From Sphingobium_A sp965228065 (lineage in GTDB: Bacteria > Pseudomonadota > Alphaproteobacteria > Sphingomonadales > Sphingomonadaceae): a stretch of DNA of 64,000 nucleotides. The translations under genes were made by a program, and so were the position numbers. Location of the stretch: contig OZ245788.1 in the NCBI GenBank assembly GCA_965228065.1, positions 992,001 to 1,056,000 on the forward strand. Direction: 5' to 3'. The notes beneath the pieces are model-generated. The model worked only from the letters and a program-made list of their open reading frames with translations. It ran no database searches and was not told the DNA's origin. Positions 27,531-38,164 of the stretch are shown here, one piece after another. Position 1 is the first letter of the stretch, and each line of letters opens with the position of its first letter.

Positions 27531-27872
27531 TCAGTCGCCCGCGCCGGGCTCCGGCGAGAAATATTTGTCGAACTTGCCTTCCTCGCCCTTATGCTCATCC
27601 GCATCGGCAGGGGTCTGGTCGGCCTTGCGCGTGACATTGGGCCATTGCGCCGAAAAGGTCGTGTTGACCTCGAGCCACTGCTCCAGACCATTTTCGGTAT
27701 CGGGCAGGATCGCCTCGGCAGGGCATTCGGGTTCGCAGACGCCGCAGTCGATGCACTCGCTGGGATTGATCACCAGCATGTTCTCGCCCTCGTAGAAGCA
27801 GTCCACGGGACACACCTCCACGCAATCCATATATTTGCAACGGATGCAGGCATCAGTGACGACATAGGTCAT
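27531..27872 (-). CDS. fdxA: Seven-iron ferredoxin FdxA
   Basis: 113 residues from the ATG at 27872. The pattern CIRCKYMDCVEVCPVDC and CIDCGVCEPECP carries the cysteines for one [3Fe-4S] and one [4Fe-4S] cluster, and the long acidic C-terminal tail is typical of the alphaproteobacterial form. It carries electrons in the cytoplasm; its partner is not visible here. The gene follows the S4 protein on the same strand after a structured gap. Confidence 0.95.
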   Translation of the reverse strand: MTYVVTDACIRCKYMDCVEVCPVDCFYEGENMLVINPSECIDCGVCEPECPAEAILPDTENGLEQWLEVNTTFSAQWPNVTRKADQTPADADEHKGEEGKFDKYFSPEPGAGD

Positions 27873-27883
27873 GGAACGGCTCC

Positions 27884-28010
27884 CTAGACCATGATCACGT
27901 AAGATTGATTCAATCTGAAGTGTGAACCATGGTCTCAACTGTATGATAGAGCCTGATTCACGCCATCGGCGGAAGCGCAAGGCGCTTCCTCCTCAAGCGA
28001 TCAGGCTCTA
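27884..28010 (-). repeat. Two-stem-loop intergenic element, copy 3
   Basis: Two hairpins in series. AGACCATG/CATGGTCT (27886-27893 with 27928-27935) encloses AGATTG-ATT-CAATCT. TAGAGCCTGAT/ATCAGGCTCTA (27947-27957 with 28000-28010) encloses GGAAGCGC/GCGCTTCC. The architecture and the AGAGC/GCTCT ends resemble the elements at 33443-33548 and 58955-59066. Confidence 0.6.
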
Positions 28011-28043
28011 GTTCGGCCCTGCTATGGGCGCGACTCGTCCGCG

Positions 28044-28350
28044 TCAATATTCCCTGTGTTGCTGCAAGTCGTTCGCAGTTCCTGACGATGGCGAAAGGTC
28101 GGTATAACAGGCCCGCGCCTCGGAAGGAGGGCCGCGGCGCGCGGGCAACACCTCGATCCGGATCACCCGTACGCGACCATACAGCGCGAAACTCAAGACA
28201 TTGCCGGGGTGGATCGCGGCATGAGCCCGATCGATGTGCCGGCCATCGATGCGGATATGCCCCTGCGTGCACAGCGTTTGCGCCTGGCTGCGGGTCTTGG
28301 TCAGCCGCGCGAACCACAAAAAGCGGTCTATCCGCTGAGTCTGCACGCCT

Positions 28351-28361
<11 letters not shown>
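28044..28361 (-). CDS. S4-domain RNA-binding protein (Hsp15-like)
   Basis: 105 residues from the ATG at 28361, overlapping the helicase 3' end by 11 bases. The S4 domain is complete: QRIDRFLWFARLTKTRSQAQTLCTQGHIRIDGRHIDRAHAAIHPGNVLSF. Hsp15 relatives bind stalled 50S subunits carrying tRNA and help recycle them. Co-translation with an SUV3-like RNA helicase suggests a common role in RNA turnover or ribosome rescue. Confidence 0.88.
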
Positions 28362-30476
<2,115 letters not shown>

Positions 30477-30480
<4 letters not shown>

Positions 30481-30848
30481 CGTTCCTCGCGCCCGCGTGC
30501 GCGCAACAGGCGATCGGTGAAGACATGGCCGCGTTCGGGCGTGGCACCGATCTGCGCCTCGTCGAGCGCGACAAAGGCGACATCGCGGTCGATCGGCATG
30601 CTTTCGGCGGTACAGAGGAACCAGCGCGCCTTTTCGGGCAGGATCTTCTCCTCGCCCGTGATCAGCGCGACCTGATCCTTGCCCTTCAGCGCGACGACCC
30701 GATCATAGACCTCGCGCGCCAGCAGGCGCAGCGGAAACCCGATCATGCCACTGGCATGACCACACATCCGCTCGACCGCGAGATGGGTCTTGCCCGTGTT
30801 GGTCGGCCCAAGAATGGCGGTGACCGGCGAACGCGCGAAACGGCTCAT
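30477..30848 (-). CDS. SUV3-like helicase, N-terminal part (frame-split)
   Basis: 123 residues from the ATG at 30848 (MSRFARSPVTAILGPTNTGKTH). It contains Walker A (GPTNTGKT) and the Walker B-like DEAQIG, and ends RGREER at a TGA where relatives continue into an ...ETMILGS segment. One base appears to be missing in the GAGGAACGATG stretch. A GTG at 30887 would add 13 residues. Without the second RecA domain it would not be a helicase. Confidence 0.85.
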
Positions 30849-31045
30849 GCCACCAAGATCGGGAATCGCGTGCGTCGGCGCAAGCACTTGTGTAAAGTTT
30901 TACGCCTATCGACCGATCGGCACGGCCCGCCGCAGTTGCAGGGGATTATCCACGCCTTAATTTGACTTTAACCCTGTGCCTTCACAGACAGGATACGGCT
31001 CACGGGGAGCCGCGGTGAGCGGGCACCGCTTGTAAGGGGCGCATT

Positions 31046-32581
31046 TTGTACCAGCGCAACGAACATGGTTTCGGCGACGGCGGCCCAACGGCGGCATTAT
31101 CGCTCGACAACGCCATCTCCGGCACGGCACTGACGCGCCCGTTCGGCCGCAAATCGCAACCCGAAGGCCGGTGGAGCCGGCTCGAGGCCAGGCTGGCCGA
31201 TGTCGAACTTGTCCCCGATCTTGGCGCGCGCATCGGATCGCGCGAATGGTTTCGCGGACTCGCCACCTGCGTCGTCCTGATGTCTTGCGCCTGGGCGCTT
31301 TCGCCCGGCTTCCGCCCGGTCATGGGCCTCAGCCCGCAACCGATGGGCTCCGACAGCTGGAACGAGGCGCGCGCGCAGTCGATCGCGCCGCTGGCGCTGG
31401 GCGGCGACACCGGGCGCCGCATGTCTTCCACCGACGCGGTGAGGGCGCTGACCGACACGCCCGAGCGCCCGTCGATCGATCTGGTCGCAACGCTCGGCCA
31501 GGGCGACGGCTTCAAGCGCGTGCTCGAACGCGCCGGCGTCGCCGAAGGCGAAGCCGCGAAAATATCCGCCATGGTCGCAGGGGTCGTCAGCCTCGACGCC
31601 ATCAAGCCCGGCACACGCATGGACGTCACGCTGGGTCGTCGCGCCAACCGCAGCGACGCGCGACCGCTCGACTATCTCGCCTTCCGCGCACGCTTCGACC
31701 TCAGGCTCGAATTCTCTCGGGTCAACGGCGCGCTCGTGCTGACGCGCGTACCGATCGCCGTCGACAACACGCCGCTGCGCATCCAGGGCCATGTCGGCGC
31801 CAGCCTCTATCGCTCCGCGCGCGCCGCCGGCGTGCCGGGCAAGGCGGTCGAAGCCTATATCCGCGCGCTCGCCACCAAGGTCTCGATCGGCGGCGACGTC
31901 CGTCCCGGCGATCGGTTCGACATCATCGTCGAGCAGGCCCGCGCTGAAACCGGCGAGGTGGAAACCGGCAAGCTGCTCTATGCCGGGCTCGATCAGGGAC
32001 GCCGTCGCATCCAGATGCTCGAATGGACGATCGGCGGCCGGACCGAATGGTTCGAGGCCTCCGGCGTCGGCCAGAAGCGCGGCGTGATGGCAGCCCCCGT
32101 CGCAGGCCGCATGACCTCCGGCTTCGGCATGCGCCGCCATCCGCTGCTCGGCTATTCCCGCCTGCACAAGGGCATCGATTTCGGCGCGCCTTCAGGTGCC
32201 CCAATCTATGCGGCGACCGACGGTGTCGTCTCCTTCTCCGGGCGCCACGGTGGACACGGCAATTATGTGAAGCTCAACCATGCCGGCGGGCTCGCCACCG
32301 GCTATGCGCATATGAGCCGCATCGCCGTTGGTGTCGGCACGCGCGTCCGCCAGGGCCAGGTGATCGGCTATGTCGGCTCGACCGGTCTCTCGACCGGACC
32401 GCACCTCCACTACGAACTCTACAAGAATGGCGCAGCGATCAATCCGCGTTCGGTGTCGTTCATCCAGACCTCGCTGCTGGCGGGCGCCGACCTGGCGGCG
32501 TTCCGCGCAAAGCTCGGCTCGCTGCTTTCGGTGCGGACAGGCGGCGGTGCCTCACAGCCGGTACAGACCGCCGCACGCTGA
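31046..32581 (+). CDS. M23 family peptidoglycan metallopeptidase
   Basis: 511 residues started at TTG 31046, with AAGGGG at 31034-31039 six bases before it; no ATG is nearby. After a cytoplasmic region, one membrane segment (about 73-90) anchors the protein, followed by a LysM-like or OapA-like central region. The C-terminal lysostaphin domain has HKGIDFGAPSGAPIYA and the HLHYELY metal ligands. Such enzymes cut peptide cross-links in the periplasm, and a complete HxH suggests it is active. Confidence 0.92.
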   Translation: MYQRNEHGFGDGGPTAALSLDNAISGTALTRPFGRKSQPEGRWSRLEARLADVELVPDLGARIGSREWFRGLATCVVLMSCAWALSPGFRPVMGLSPQPMGSDSWNEARAQSIAPLALGGDTGRRMSSTDAVRALTDTPERPSIDLVATLGQGDGFKRVLERAGVAEGEAAKISAMVAGVVSLDAIKPGTRMDVTLGRRANRSDARPLDYLAFRARFDLRLEFSRVNGALVLTRVPIAVDNTPLRIQGHVGASLYRSARAAGVPGKAVEAYIRALATKVSIGGDVRPGDRFDIIVEQARAETGEVETGKLLYAGLDQGRRRIQMLEWTIGGRTEWFEASGVGQKRGVMAAPVAGRMTSGFGMRRHPLLGYSRLHKGIDFGAPSGAPIYAATDGVVSFSGRHGGHGNYVKLNHAGGLATGYAHMSRIAVGVGTRVRQGQVIGYVGSTGLSTGPHLHYELYKNGAAINPRSVSFIQTSLLAGADLAAFRAKLGSLLSVRTGGGASQPVQTAAR

Positions 32582-32623
32582 ACGGGGCATGACAGCGTCG
32601 GGGGTTTGACGTAACCCGGCGCC

Positions 32624-33445
32624 ATGACCTTTCCCTTCTCCCCTTCGCGCCCCTTGTGGCTGCTTGGTTGCGGCAACATGGCAGGCGCCATGCTCTCCCG
32701 CTGGCTCGAAACCGGGCTCGACCCCGCCGCGGTGACGATTATCGATCCCGCTCGCACTCAGGCGCCCGATGGCGTCCGGCTCTGCGCGGCACCACCCACC
32801 GACCAGCCGCAACCGGCAGCACTTCTGGTCGGGGTGAAACCGCAGGGCTTCGCCCAGGCCGTTCCCGCCCCGGCGGCGCTTGCCGGCCCGGGGACCGTGG
32901 TGGTTTCGATCATGGCCGGCGTCGATGGCGTGGCACTCGGCGCGCGATTCGCGGACGCCGGCGGCATCATCCGGCTGATGCCCAACCTGCCGGCCGCGCT
33001 CGGCAAGGGGGCGTCGATTCTCCACGCCTGCCGCGACGGCGCCGATGTGCGCGCGATTGGCGACGCGCTGGCGGAGCCGCTCGGCCTTTCGCTCTGGGTC
33101 GACAGCGAGGCGCTGGTGGATGCGGGAACGGCAGTTTCGGGCTCAGGGCCCGCCTTCGTCTATCGCTTCATCGATTCGATCGCCGCAGGCGCCGAGGAAC
33201 TGGGATTCACGCCCGATCAGGCCGCTGCGCTCGCACTCGCGACGGTCGGCGGCGCCACCGCGCTGGCCGCTTCGTCGGATGTCAGCCCCGCCACACTGGC
33301 CGAGCGTGTGGCCAGCCCCGGCGGAACCACGCGCGCGGGGCTCGACGTGCTCGACGCGGAAGCCGCGATGAAGCAACTCGTTTCGCGCACGCTTCATGCC
33401 GCAGCGGATCGCGCCGTCGAACTTGCGGACATGGCGCGCGGTTAG
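32624..33445 (+). CDS. proC: Pyrroline-5-carboxylate reductase
   Basis: 273 residues. The NAD(P)-binding N-terminus LWLLGCGNMAGAML and the C-terminal dimer domain signature DAGTAVSGSGPAFVYRFIDSIAAGAEELGF, then ASPGGTTRAGLDVLD, define ProC, which makes proline. The gene ends in a TAG that is also the first three bases of a palindromic element lying between it and msrB. Confidence 0.95.
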   Translation: MTFPFSPSRPLWLLGCGNMAGAMLSRWLETGLDPAAVTIIDPARTQAPDGVRLCAAPPTDQPQPAALLVGVKPQGFAQAVPAPAALAGPGTVVVSIMAGVDGVALGARFADAGGIIRLMPNLPAALGKGASILHACRDGADVRAIGDALAEPLGLSLWVDSEALVDAGTAVSGSGPAFVYRFIDSIAAGAEELGFTPDQAAALALATVGGATALAASSDVSPATLAERVASPGGTTRAGLDVLDAEAAMKQLVSRTLHAAADRAVELADMARG

Positions 33446-33548
33446 AGCAGATCTGGTTCGGGATGAACCAGATCCGCTCTAAATTTGCCTTTGTTTACCA
33501 CGGTTTCCGAGCCGGCAGATGAGTCCATCTGCCTCGAAATCGCTCTAG
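33443..33548 (+). repeat. Two-stem-loop intergenic element, copy 1
   Basis: The first hairpin is TAGAGCAGATCTGGTTC/GAACCAGATCCGCTCTA. The second has an outer CGGTTT/AAATCG pairing and an inner GGCAGATG/CATCTGCC stem. The element starts on the proC stop codon (TAG) and ends with CTA, the msrB stop read on the other strand, so it spans exactly the convergent gap. Compare 58955-59066. Confidence 0.8.
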
Positions 33549-34042
33549 GCCCTGCCGGGCACGAACTTCATCGCAACGCCGTTCATGCAATAACGCTTGC
33601 CGGTCGGGCGCGGGCCATCGTCGAAGACATGGCCGAGATGTCCGCCGCAGCGCCGGCAATGCACCTCGATCCGGGGGACGCCGATCGCAAAATCGCGGCC
33701 CGTGCCGACCGCATTGGCCAATGGCGCCCAGAAGCTCGGCCAGCCGGTGCCGCTGTCGAATTTCGTCCTGGACGAGTAGAGCGGCAGCGCGCAGCCCGCG
33801 CAGCTGAAAATGCCGGCGCGATGCTCCTTGTCGAGCGGACTGGAAAAAGCGCGTTCGGTACTGGCCTGGCGCAGCACCGCATATTGCGCGGGCGTAAGGC
33901 GTTTGCGCCATTCGGCGTCGCTCAGCGTCAGCGGATAGGCCGCCTTGGGTGCGGCGACCGCACGCAGCCCAAGTACGCCGACACCGGTTCCGGCAAGCAG
34001 AGCCGACCCGATCACTGCACGCCTGCCCATCATCGTCATCAT
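33545..34042 (-). CDS. msrB: Peptide-methionine (R)-S-oxide reductase, exported
   Basis: 165 residues from the ATG at 34042, with GGGAG seven bases upstream. An N-terminal GRRAVIGSALLAG suggests a twin-arginine signal. The MsrB domain is complete: SCAGC and CRRCGG zinc cysteines, TGWPSFWAP, and the catalytic Cys in RYCMNG. It repairs oxidised methionine, here probably in the periplasm. The next gene upstream on the strand is the P450, whose stop codon is 26 bases away. Confidence 0.93.
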   Translation of the reverse strand: MMTMMGRRAVIGSALLAGTGVGVLGLRAVAAPKAAYPLTLSDAEWRKRLTPAQYAVLRQASTERAFSSPLDKEHRAGIFSCAGCALPLYSSRTKFDSGTGWPSFWAPLANAVGTGRDFAIGVPRIEVHCRRCGGHLGHVFDDGPRPTGKRYCMNGVAMKFVPGRA

Positions 34043-34068
34043 CGATCGACTCCCGAATGGCCTCATGC

Positions 34069-35310
34069 TCAGTAACGACTGAGCATGACCGGGAGTTTCC
34101 TGTAGCCGTTGACGAAGCACGCCGGAACCCGATCGGGTGGGCCAACGACATTCACGCGCATGCGCCGTTTCGCCATTTCCTCGAGCAGGATCGAGATTTG
34201 GAGCTCGGCAAGCCGCGCGCCGACGCAGCGATGAATGCCATAGCCGAAGGACAGATGGCGCCGGGCATTTTCGCGATCGACCTTCAGCCGGTCGGCATCC
34301 TCGAAGACGCTCTCGTCGCGATTGCCGGAGATATACCAGAGCGCCAGCTTGTCGCCCTTGGCGATCTTGTGACCGAACAACTCGCTGTCTTCCGACGCGG
34401 TGCGGCGCATATGCGCAAGCGGCGTCTGCCAGCGGATGATCTCCGACGTGGCGTTGGCGATCAGGCCCGGATCGGCCTCCAGCTTGGCACGTTCGTCGGG
34501 AAACTGGTCGAGGCCATAGGCAAGGCCGCTCATCGAATTGCGCGTCGTATCGTTGCCGCCGACAATCAGCAGCACGAGATTCCCGATAAACTCATTCTGC
34601 TCCATGTGGCTCATCGCCTCGGAATGCGCCATCATCGAGATCAGATTGGGCTGCGGCGGCGCGCTTGCCTTCTCCGCCCAGAGCTTCGCGAAATAGCCAG
34701 CCATCTCGAACATGATGTCGAGCCGCTGCTTGCGGGTCTCCTCGTTATGGACAAGCTCGATATTGCCCGCCCAGTCGGACCAATAGGGCAGCAGCCGACG
34801 ATCTTCCCAGGGGAAGTCGAACAGGGTCGCAAGCATCTGCGTGGTCAGTTCGACCGAGACGGTGTCTACCCAGTCGAACTCACTGTCCCAGGGCAGGCCA
34901 TCGAGCAATTCGCCCGTGCGCAGGCGGATCGACTCGGCCAGGCGGGTGATCTCGCTGGGGGTGAAGGCGGGCGCGACGGTGCGGCGCTGCTCGGTATGTT
35001 TGGGCCGGTCCATCGCGATGAACATCGGCATCGAGAAATTCGCCGTCTCCTTGGGATCGGCCAGCGTGATCCCGCCATATTGCCAGGACGAGGAATAGAG
35101 TTCGGGCAGCGACTCGACATGGACGATCGGCTTGTAGGTGGAGATCGACCAATAGGGGCCGAACGCGCTGTCCTCGCAGCGATAGATCGGCGCCTCGGCG
35201 CGCAGCCGTCGAAACGGCTCCTGCCAGCGATGCTCGGTGTAAAGTTCCGCCCGGCTGACGTCGAGCGGATCGACGTGCGCGGCCTGCGGCGCGGGGGCAA
35301 GCGTGGCCAT
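34069..35310 (-). CDS. Cytochrome P450, CYP153-like
   Basis: 413 residues from the ATG at 35310, with AGGAG eight bases upstream. Heme binding is FGYGIHRCVG (Cys362), the I-helix oxygen site GGNDTTRNSMSG (251-262), and the ExxR motif EIIR (290-293). FGPYWSISTYK, GGNDTTRNS and NARRHLSFG fit the CYP153 family of alkane terminal hydroxylases. No ferredoxin or ferredoxin reductase is adjacent; these partners must come from elsewhere. Family level is an inference by pattern, the P450 fold is certain. Confidence 0.88.
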   Translation of the reverse strand: MATLAPAPQAAHVDPLDVSRAELYTEHRWQEPFRRLRAEAPIYRCEDSAFGPYWSISTYKPIVHVESLPELYSSSWQYGGITLADPKETANFSMPMFIAMDRPKHTEQRRTVAPAFTPSEITRLAESIRLRTGELLDGLPWDSEFDWVDTVSVELTTQMLATLFDFPWEDRRLLPYWSDWAGNIELVHNEETRKQRLDIMFEMAGYFAKLWAEKASAPPQPNLISMMAHSEAMSHMEQNEFIGNLVLLIVGGNDTTRNSMSGLAYGLDQFPDERAKLEADPGLIANATSEIIRWQTPLAHMRRTASEDSELFGHKIAKGDKLALWYISGNRDESVFEDADRLKVDRENARRHLSFGYGIHRCVGARLAELQISILLEEMAKRRMRVNVVGPPDRVPACFVNGYRKLPVMLSRY

Positions 35311-35368
35311 CGGCAATTCTCCTGCGACGCGCCCGTGCCCGGCGCGTTCGGTTGCAGAATGCCACTAT

Positions 35369-36622
35369 TTACATCGGTGTCAACGAGTCCCCGATGGCGG
35401 AGGGCGCATCGTTGCCCCTGCGTCCGAACAACCGGAACCGCCCAGAGCCCGATTTGAGCACGCCGCGCCGGAACAGCCGTGCGCCGACGAAGATCACGAA
35501 CGCCACCCACAGGAATTGCCAAGCAAGCGCGAGCAGATGCGGCCAGAGCGCCGGATCCGTGGCACCGCGCGCGGCCATGGCGAACGGTGAGCTGAACGGG
35601 AAGATCTGCGCGAAGGTGGCGACCCAGCTGCCGGGCTGCGACGCCGCGGCGGAGGACAGGCCGAACATGCCCATCTGGAAGATGGTGATCGGCAAAGAGA
35701 GCATCTGGATCTCGCGCACCGTCGCGGCCTGCGCGCCCACCCCCAGAAAGACACCGGCCAGCAGCATATAGGCCATGCTGAAATAGGCAGCGCCGAGCAG
35801 GATGAAGATCGGCCAGCCGATTGCGGGTGCACCGGTCGCGACCGAGGCACGATCGCTCCACAGCATCGCCTGGCTGCCCAGCGTCCCCCAAAAGGCGATG
35901 AAAAGCAGCGCAACGCCGAACATGCCGATCAGCTTGCCGAGGAAAACCGTTTCCAGCGGAACCGCAGCCGCCAGGATCTCGATGACCTTGTTGCCCTTTT
36001 CCTCCGCCATCATGCCGACGGCCTGCCCCGCGAGCAGCAAGGTCAGGAAGAAGATGACGAACACCGCCGCAAAACCCACACCCTGGCGGCCGCTCTGGCT
36101 AGGGGCGGCACGGGCGATCGACAATATGGTGGGGTTGCTGAGCCGGGCACCTGGGGTCATCCCCGCCCGCTCGTTGCGCAGCGCCTGTTCGGCAAGCTCG
36201 GCAAGATAGGGCGCCGACGTTTCGCTGTCGGTCGCGCGCAGGATCCTCGGTCGATCGAGCGGACCGTAAAGCACCGCATAGATATCGGTTTTCTTGTCGG
36301 CCATCAGCGCGCGCGCCTGGGCGTCGGGATCGGCCGTGGCCGGCAGGATGCGCAGCTCCGCACGCCGGTTGGGACCGGTCGTCGCGCGAATCGCCTCGTC
36401 GGCGGCGCGAAGCTTGGCGGCATCCGCGTCCGACGCCAGCGCGGCGATCGCCGAATTCTGGCTGATGTTCGACGCAAGCTGCTCCGCGCCCTTGCCGCCG
36501 ATCAGCCCGAAGGCGAGCATGAACAGCGGCGCCAGCAGGAAGACGAGAAATGTCGGCGTGAAGACCGTCGCGATGAAGTCGCGGCGCGCGATCACCACGG
36601 TCTGGCGGACCAGCCGGTTCAT
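35369..36622 (-). CDS. ABC-2 type transporter permease (NatB-like)
   Basis: 417 residues, ATG overlapping the ATPase stop (ATGA). One membrane segment near the N-terminus (about 25-45) is followed by a large periplasmic domain of about 140 residues and then five or six membrane segments, the ABC-2 export layout seen in NatB. The EEKGNKVIEILAAAVP segment is the coupling loop typical of that family. Substrate unknown (sodium, drug or lipid). Confidence 0.85.
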   Translation of the reverse strand: MNRLVRQTVVIARRDFIATVFTPTFLVFLLAPLFMLAFGLIGGKGAEQLASNISQNSAIAALASDADAAKLRAADEAIRATTGPNRRAELRILPATADPDAQARALMADKKTDIYAVLYGPLDRPRILRATDSETSAPYLAELAEQALRNERAGMTPGARLSNPTILSIARAAPSQSGRQGVGFAAVFVIFFLTLLLAGQAVGMMAEEKGNKVIEILAAAVPLETVFLGKLIGMFGVALLFIAFWGTLGSQAMLWSDRASVATGAPAIGWPIFILLGAAYFSMAYMLLAGVFLGVGAQAATVREIQMLSLPITIFQMGMFGLSSAAASQPGSWVATFAQIFPFSSPFAMAARGATDPALWPHLLALAWQFLWVAFVIFVGARLFRRGVLKSGSGRFRLFGRRGNDAPSAIGDSLTPM

Positions 36623-37536
36623 GCGACGTCTCCCGCATTGGCCTGCCCGACGATGCGCACGAACGCATCGTGCAATCCCGGACGCTCGATCGAAAGACCG
36701 GCAATGCCATGGCCGCGCGCCATCAGCGTTTCGAGCAGCGGTTCGATCCCTTCGTCCGGCAGGATGAAGCGCCAGCGGTCGCCGCGATGCTCGGCACCCG
36801 CCGGCAGAAGCGCCGCGACCCCTTCGCCGTCGCTGCGCGGCACATAGGTCGCACGCATCGGCAGCATGGCGCGGGCATCGTCCACCGTACCCTCGAAGCG
36901 CCGCTTGCCGCCGGCAATGATCGCCAGCCGATCACAGAGCCGCTCGGCATGCGCCATGACATGCGTCGAAAACAGCACCGTGGCGCCGCGCGCGCGTTCG
37001 GCGACGATCAGTGCTTCCAGCCGTTCCTGGTTGACCGGATCGAGACCCGAAAATGGCTCGTCCAGCACGATCAGATCGGGTCGATGGACGATCGAACCAA
37101 GCAGCTGGACCAGCTGCGCCATGCCCTTTGAGAGTTTCTTGATCTTCTCGTCGACAGCGTGACCGAGCCCGGCATTCTCAAGCAGAACCGCGGCGCGCGC
37201 CCGGCCCTCTTTCCAGTCCAGGCCACGCAGCGCGCCCATGAACGCGATCGCCTCACGCGCCTTCATCGCGGGATAAAGCCCGCGCTCTTCGGGAAGATAG
37301 CCGACCCGGTCCCCCACGGCGCGCGGATTCGGATTGCCGAAGATCGCGCGACCGCCGCTATCGGGCTCGATGATACCCAGAAGCATGCGCAGCGTCGTCG
37401 TCTTGCCCGCGCCGTTGGGCCCGAGCACGCCGTAGATCATGCCCTCCGGCACGATCAGGTCGACGCCATCCACCGCAGTACGATTGCCGAAATATTTGGT
37501 GAGCCCGGATGCACGGACCGCCGGCTGATCGGACAT
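36619..37536 (-). CDS. ABC transporter ATP-binding protein (NatA-like)
   Basis: 305 residues. Walker A GPNGAGKTTTLRML, signature LSKGMAQLVQL in place of LSGGQ, and Walker B LIVLDEPFSGLDP are present, with the C-terminal domain of about 80 residues seen in NatA-type exporters. It overlaps the permease gene downstream by four bases and the upstream membrane-protein stop by one (TGATG), so the three genes are one operon. Confidence 0.93.
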   Translation of the reverse strand: MSDQPAVRASGLTKYFGNRTAVDGVDLIVPEGMIYGVLGPNGAGKTTTLRMLLGIIEPDSGGRAIFGNPNPRAVGDRVGYLPEERGLYPAMKAREAIAFMGALRGLDWKEGRARAAVLLENAGLGHAVDEKIKKLSKGMAQLVQLLGSIVHRPDLIVLDEPFSGLDPVNQERLEALIVAERARGATVLFSTHVMAHAERLCDRLAIIAGGKRRFEGTVDDARAMLPMRATYVPRSDGEGVAALLPAGAEHRGDRWRFILPDEGIEPLLETLMARGHGIAGLSIERPGLHDAFVRIVGQANAGDVA

Positions 37537-38069
37537 CAGATCTCCCTGGACGCGCGCCCGCCGATCCGGGACTCCGACACGCCACCGCTATAATGGCGGA
37601 TCGCAGCCCGAGCCGCCAGCCCCATCGCGAGGAGCGAGCAGCCGCCGAACAGCCACCATTTGACCAGGGTCACAAGCGCCTTGGCGGCAATCACGCCGGT
37701 ATCCCCGTTCAACATCATCACGATCAGGGCGTTCTCGATCAGATCGACCAGGATCAGCAACAGCCCCGGCGCCGCGACCATCAGCTTGTGGCGCGTCACG
37801 AAACGCGCCGCGAGATTGGCAAGGCCCCCGCCATAGGCAAAGGGGTAGATCACATCGAGCGTGAGCGTGATCCACATATGCGTCGAGCGCTGATCGGCCG
37901 TCATCGCAGCCAGCCGCGCCTCGTTGGCGGATGCATCGGACAGCATGTCGAGCAGCGGGCCGCCAAGGTGACCGCCGAAGACGCCGAATGCCACGCCCAC
38001 CACGATCGCGAGCGCAAGAAGAAGAATCAGGAAGCGACTGCTTCCCAGATACGCAAAACTGACGTTCAT
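37536..38069 (-). CDS. Hypothetical membrane protein in the ABC operon
   Basis: 177 residues from the ATG at 38069. It has four hydrophobic segments (about 13-32, 85-105, 112-130, 140-160). MWITLTLDVIYPFAYGGGLANLAARF and the LIENALIVMML helix resemble a family of integral membrane proteins without known function. Its stop overlaps the ABC ATPase start by one base, implying a role with that transporter. Confidence 0.7.
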   Translation of the reverse strand: MNVSFAYLGSSRFLILLLALAIVVGVAFGVFGGHLGGPLLDMLSDASANEARLAAMTADQRSTHMWITLTLDVIYPFAYGGGLANLAARFVTRHKLMVAAPGLLLILVDLIENALIVMMLNGDTGVIAAKALVTLVKWWLFGGCSLLAMGLAARAAIRHYSGGVSESRIGGRASREI

Positions 38070-38164
38070 CGTCCCGTTGTGTCCCCACACACATCCGCAC
38101 CCACACGGATCATACGGTTGGTCTCGAACCGTTGGCGCCACTTATGCTAGCAAGCCGTTAGTTT

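Noticed and set aside
30962..30990. Sigma-70 promoter for the M23 peptidase gene
   Set aside because: TTGACT is present, but no -10-like hexamer lies at a proper distance.
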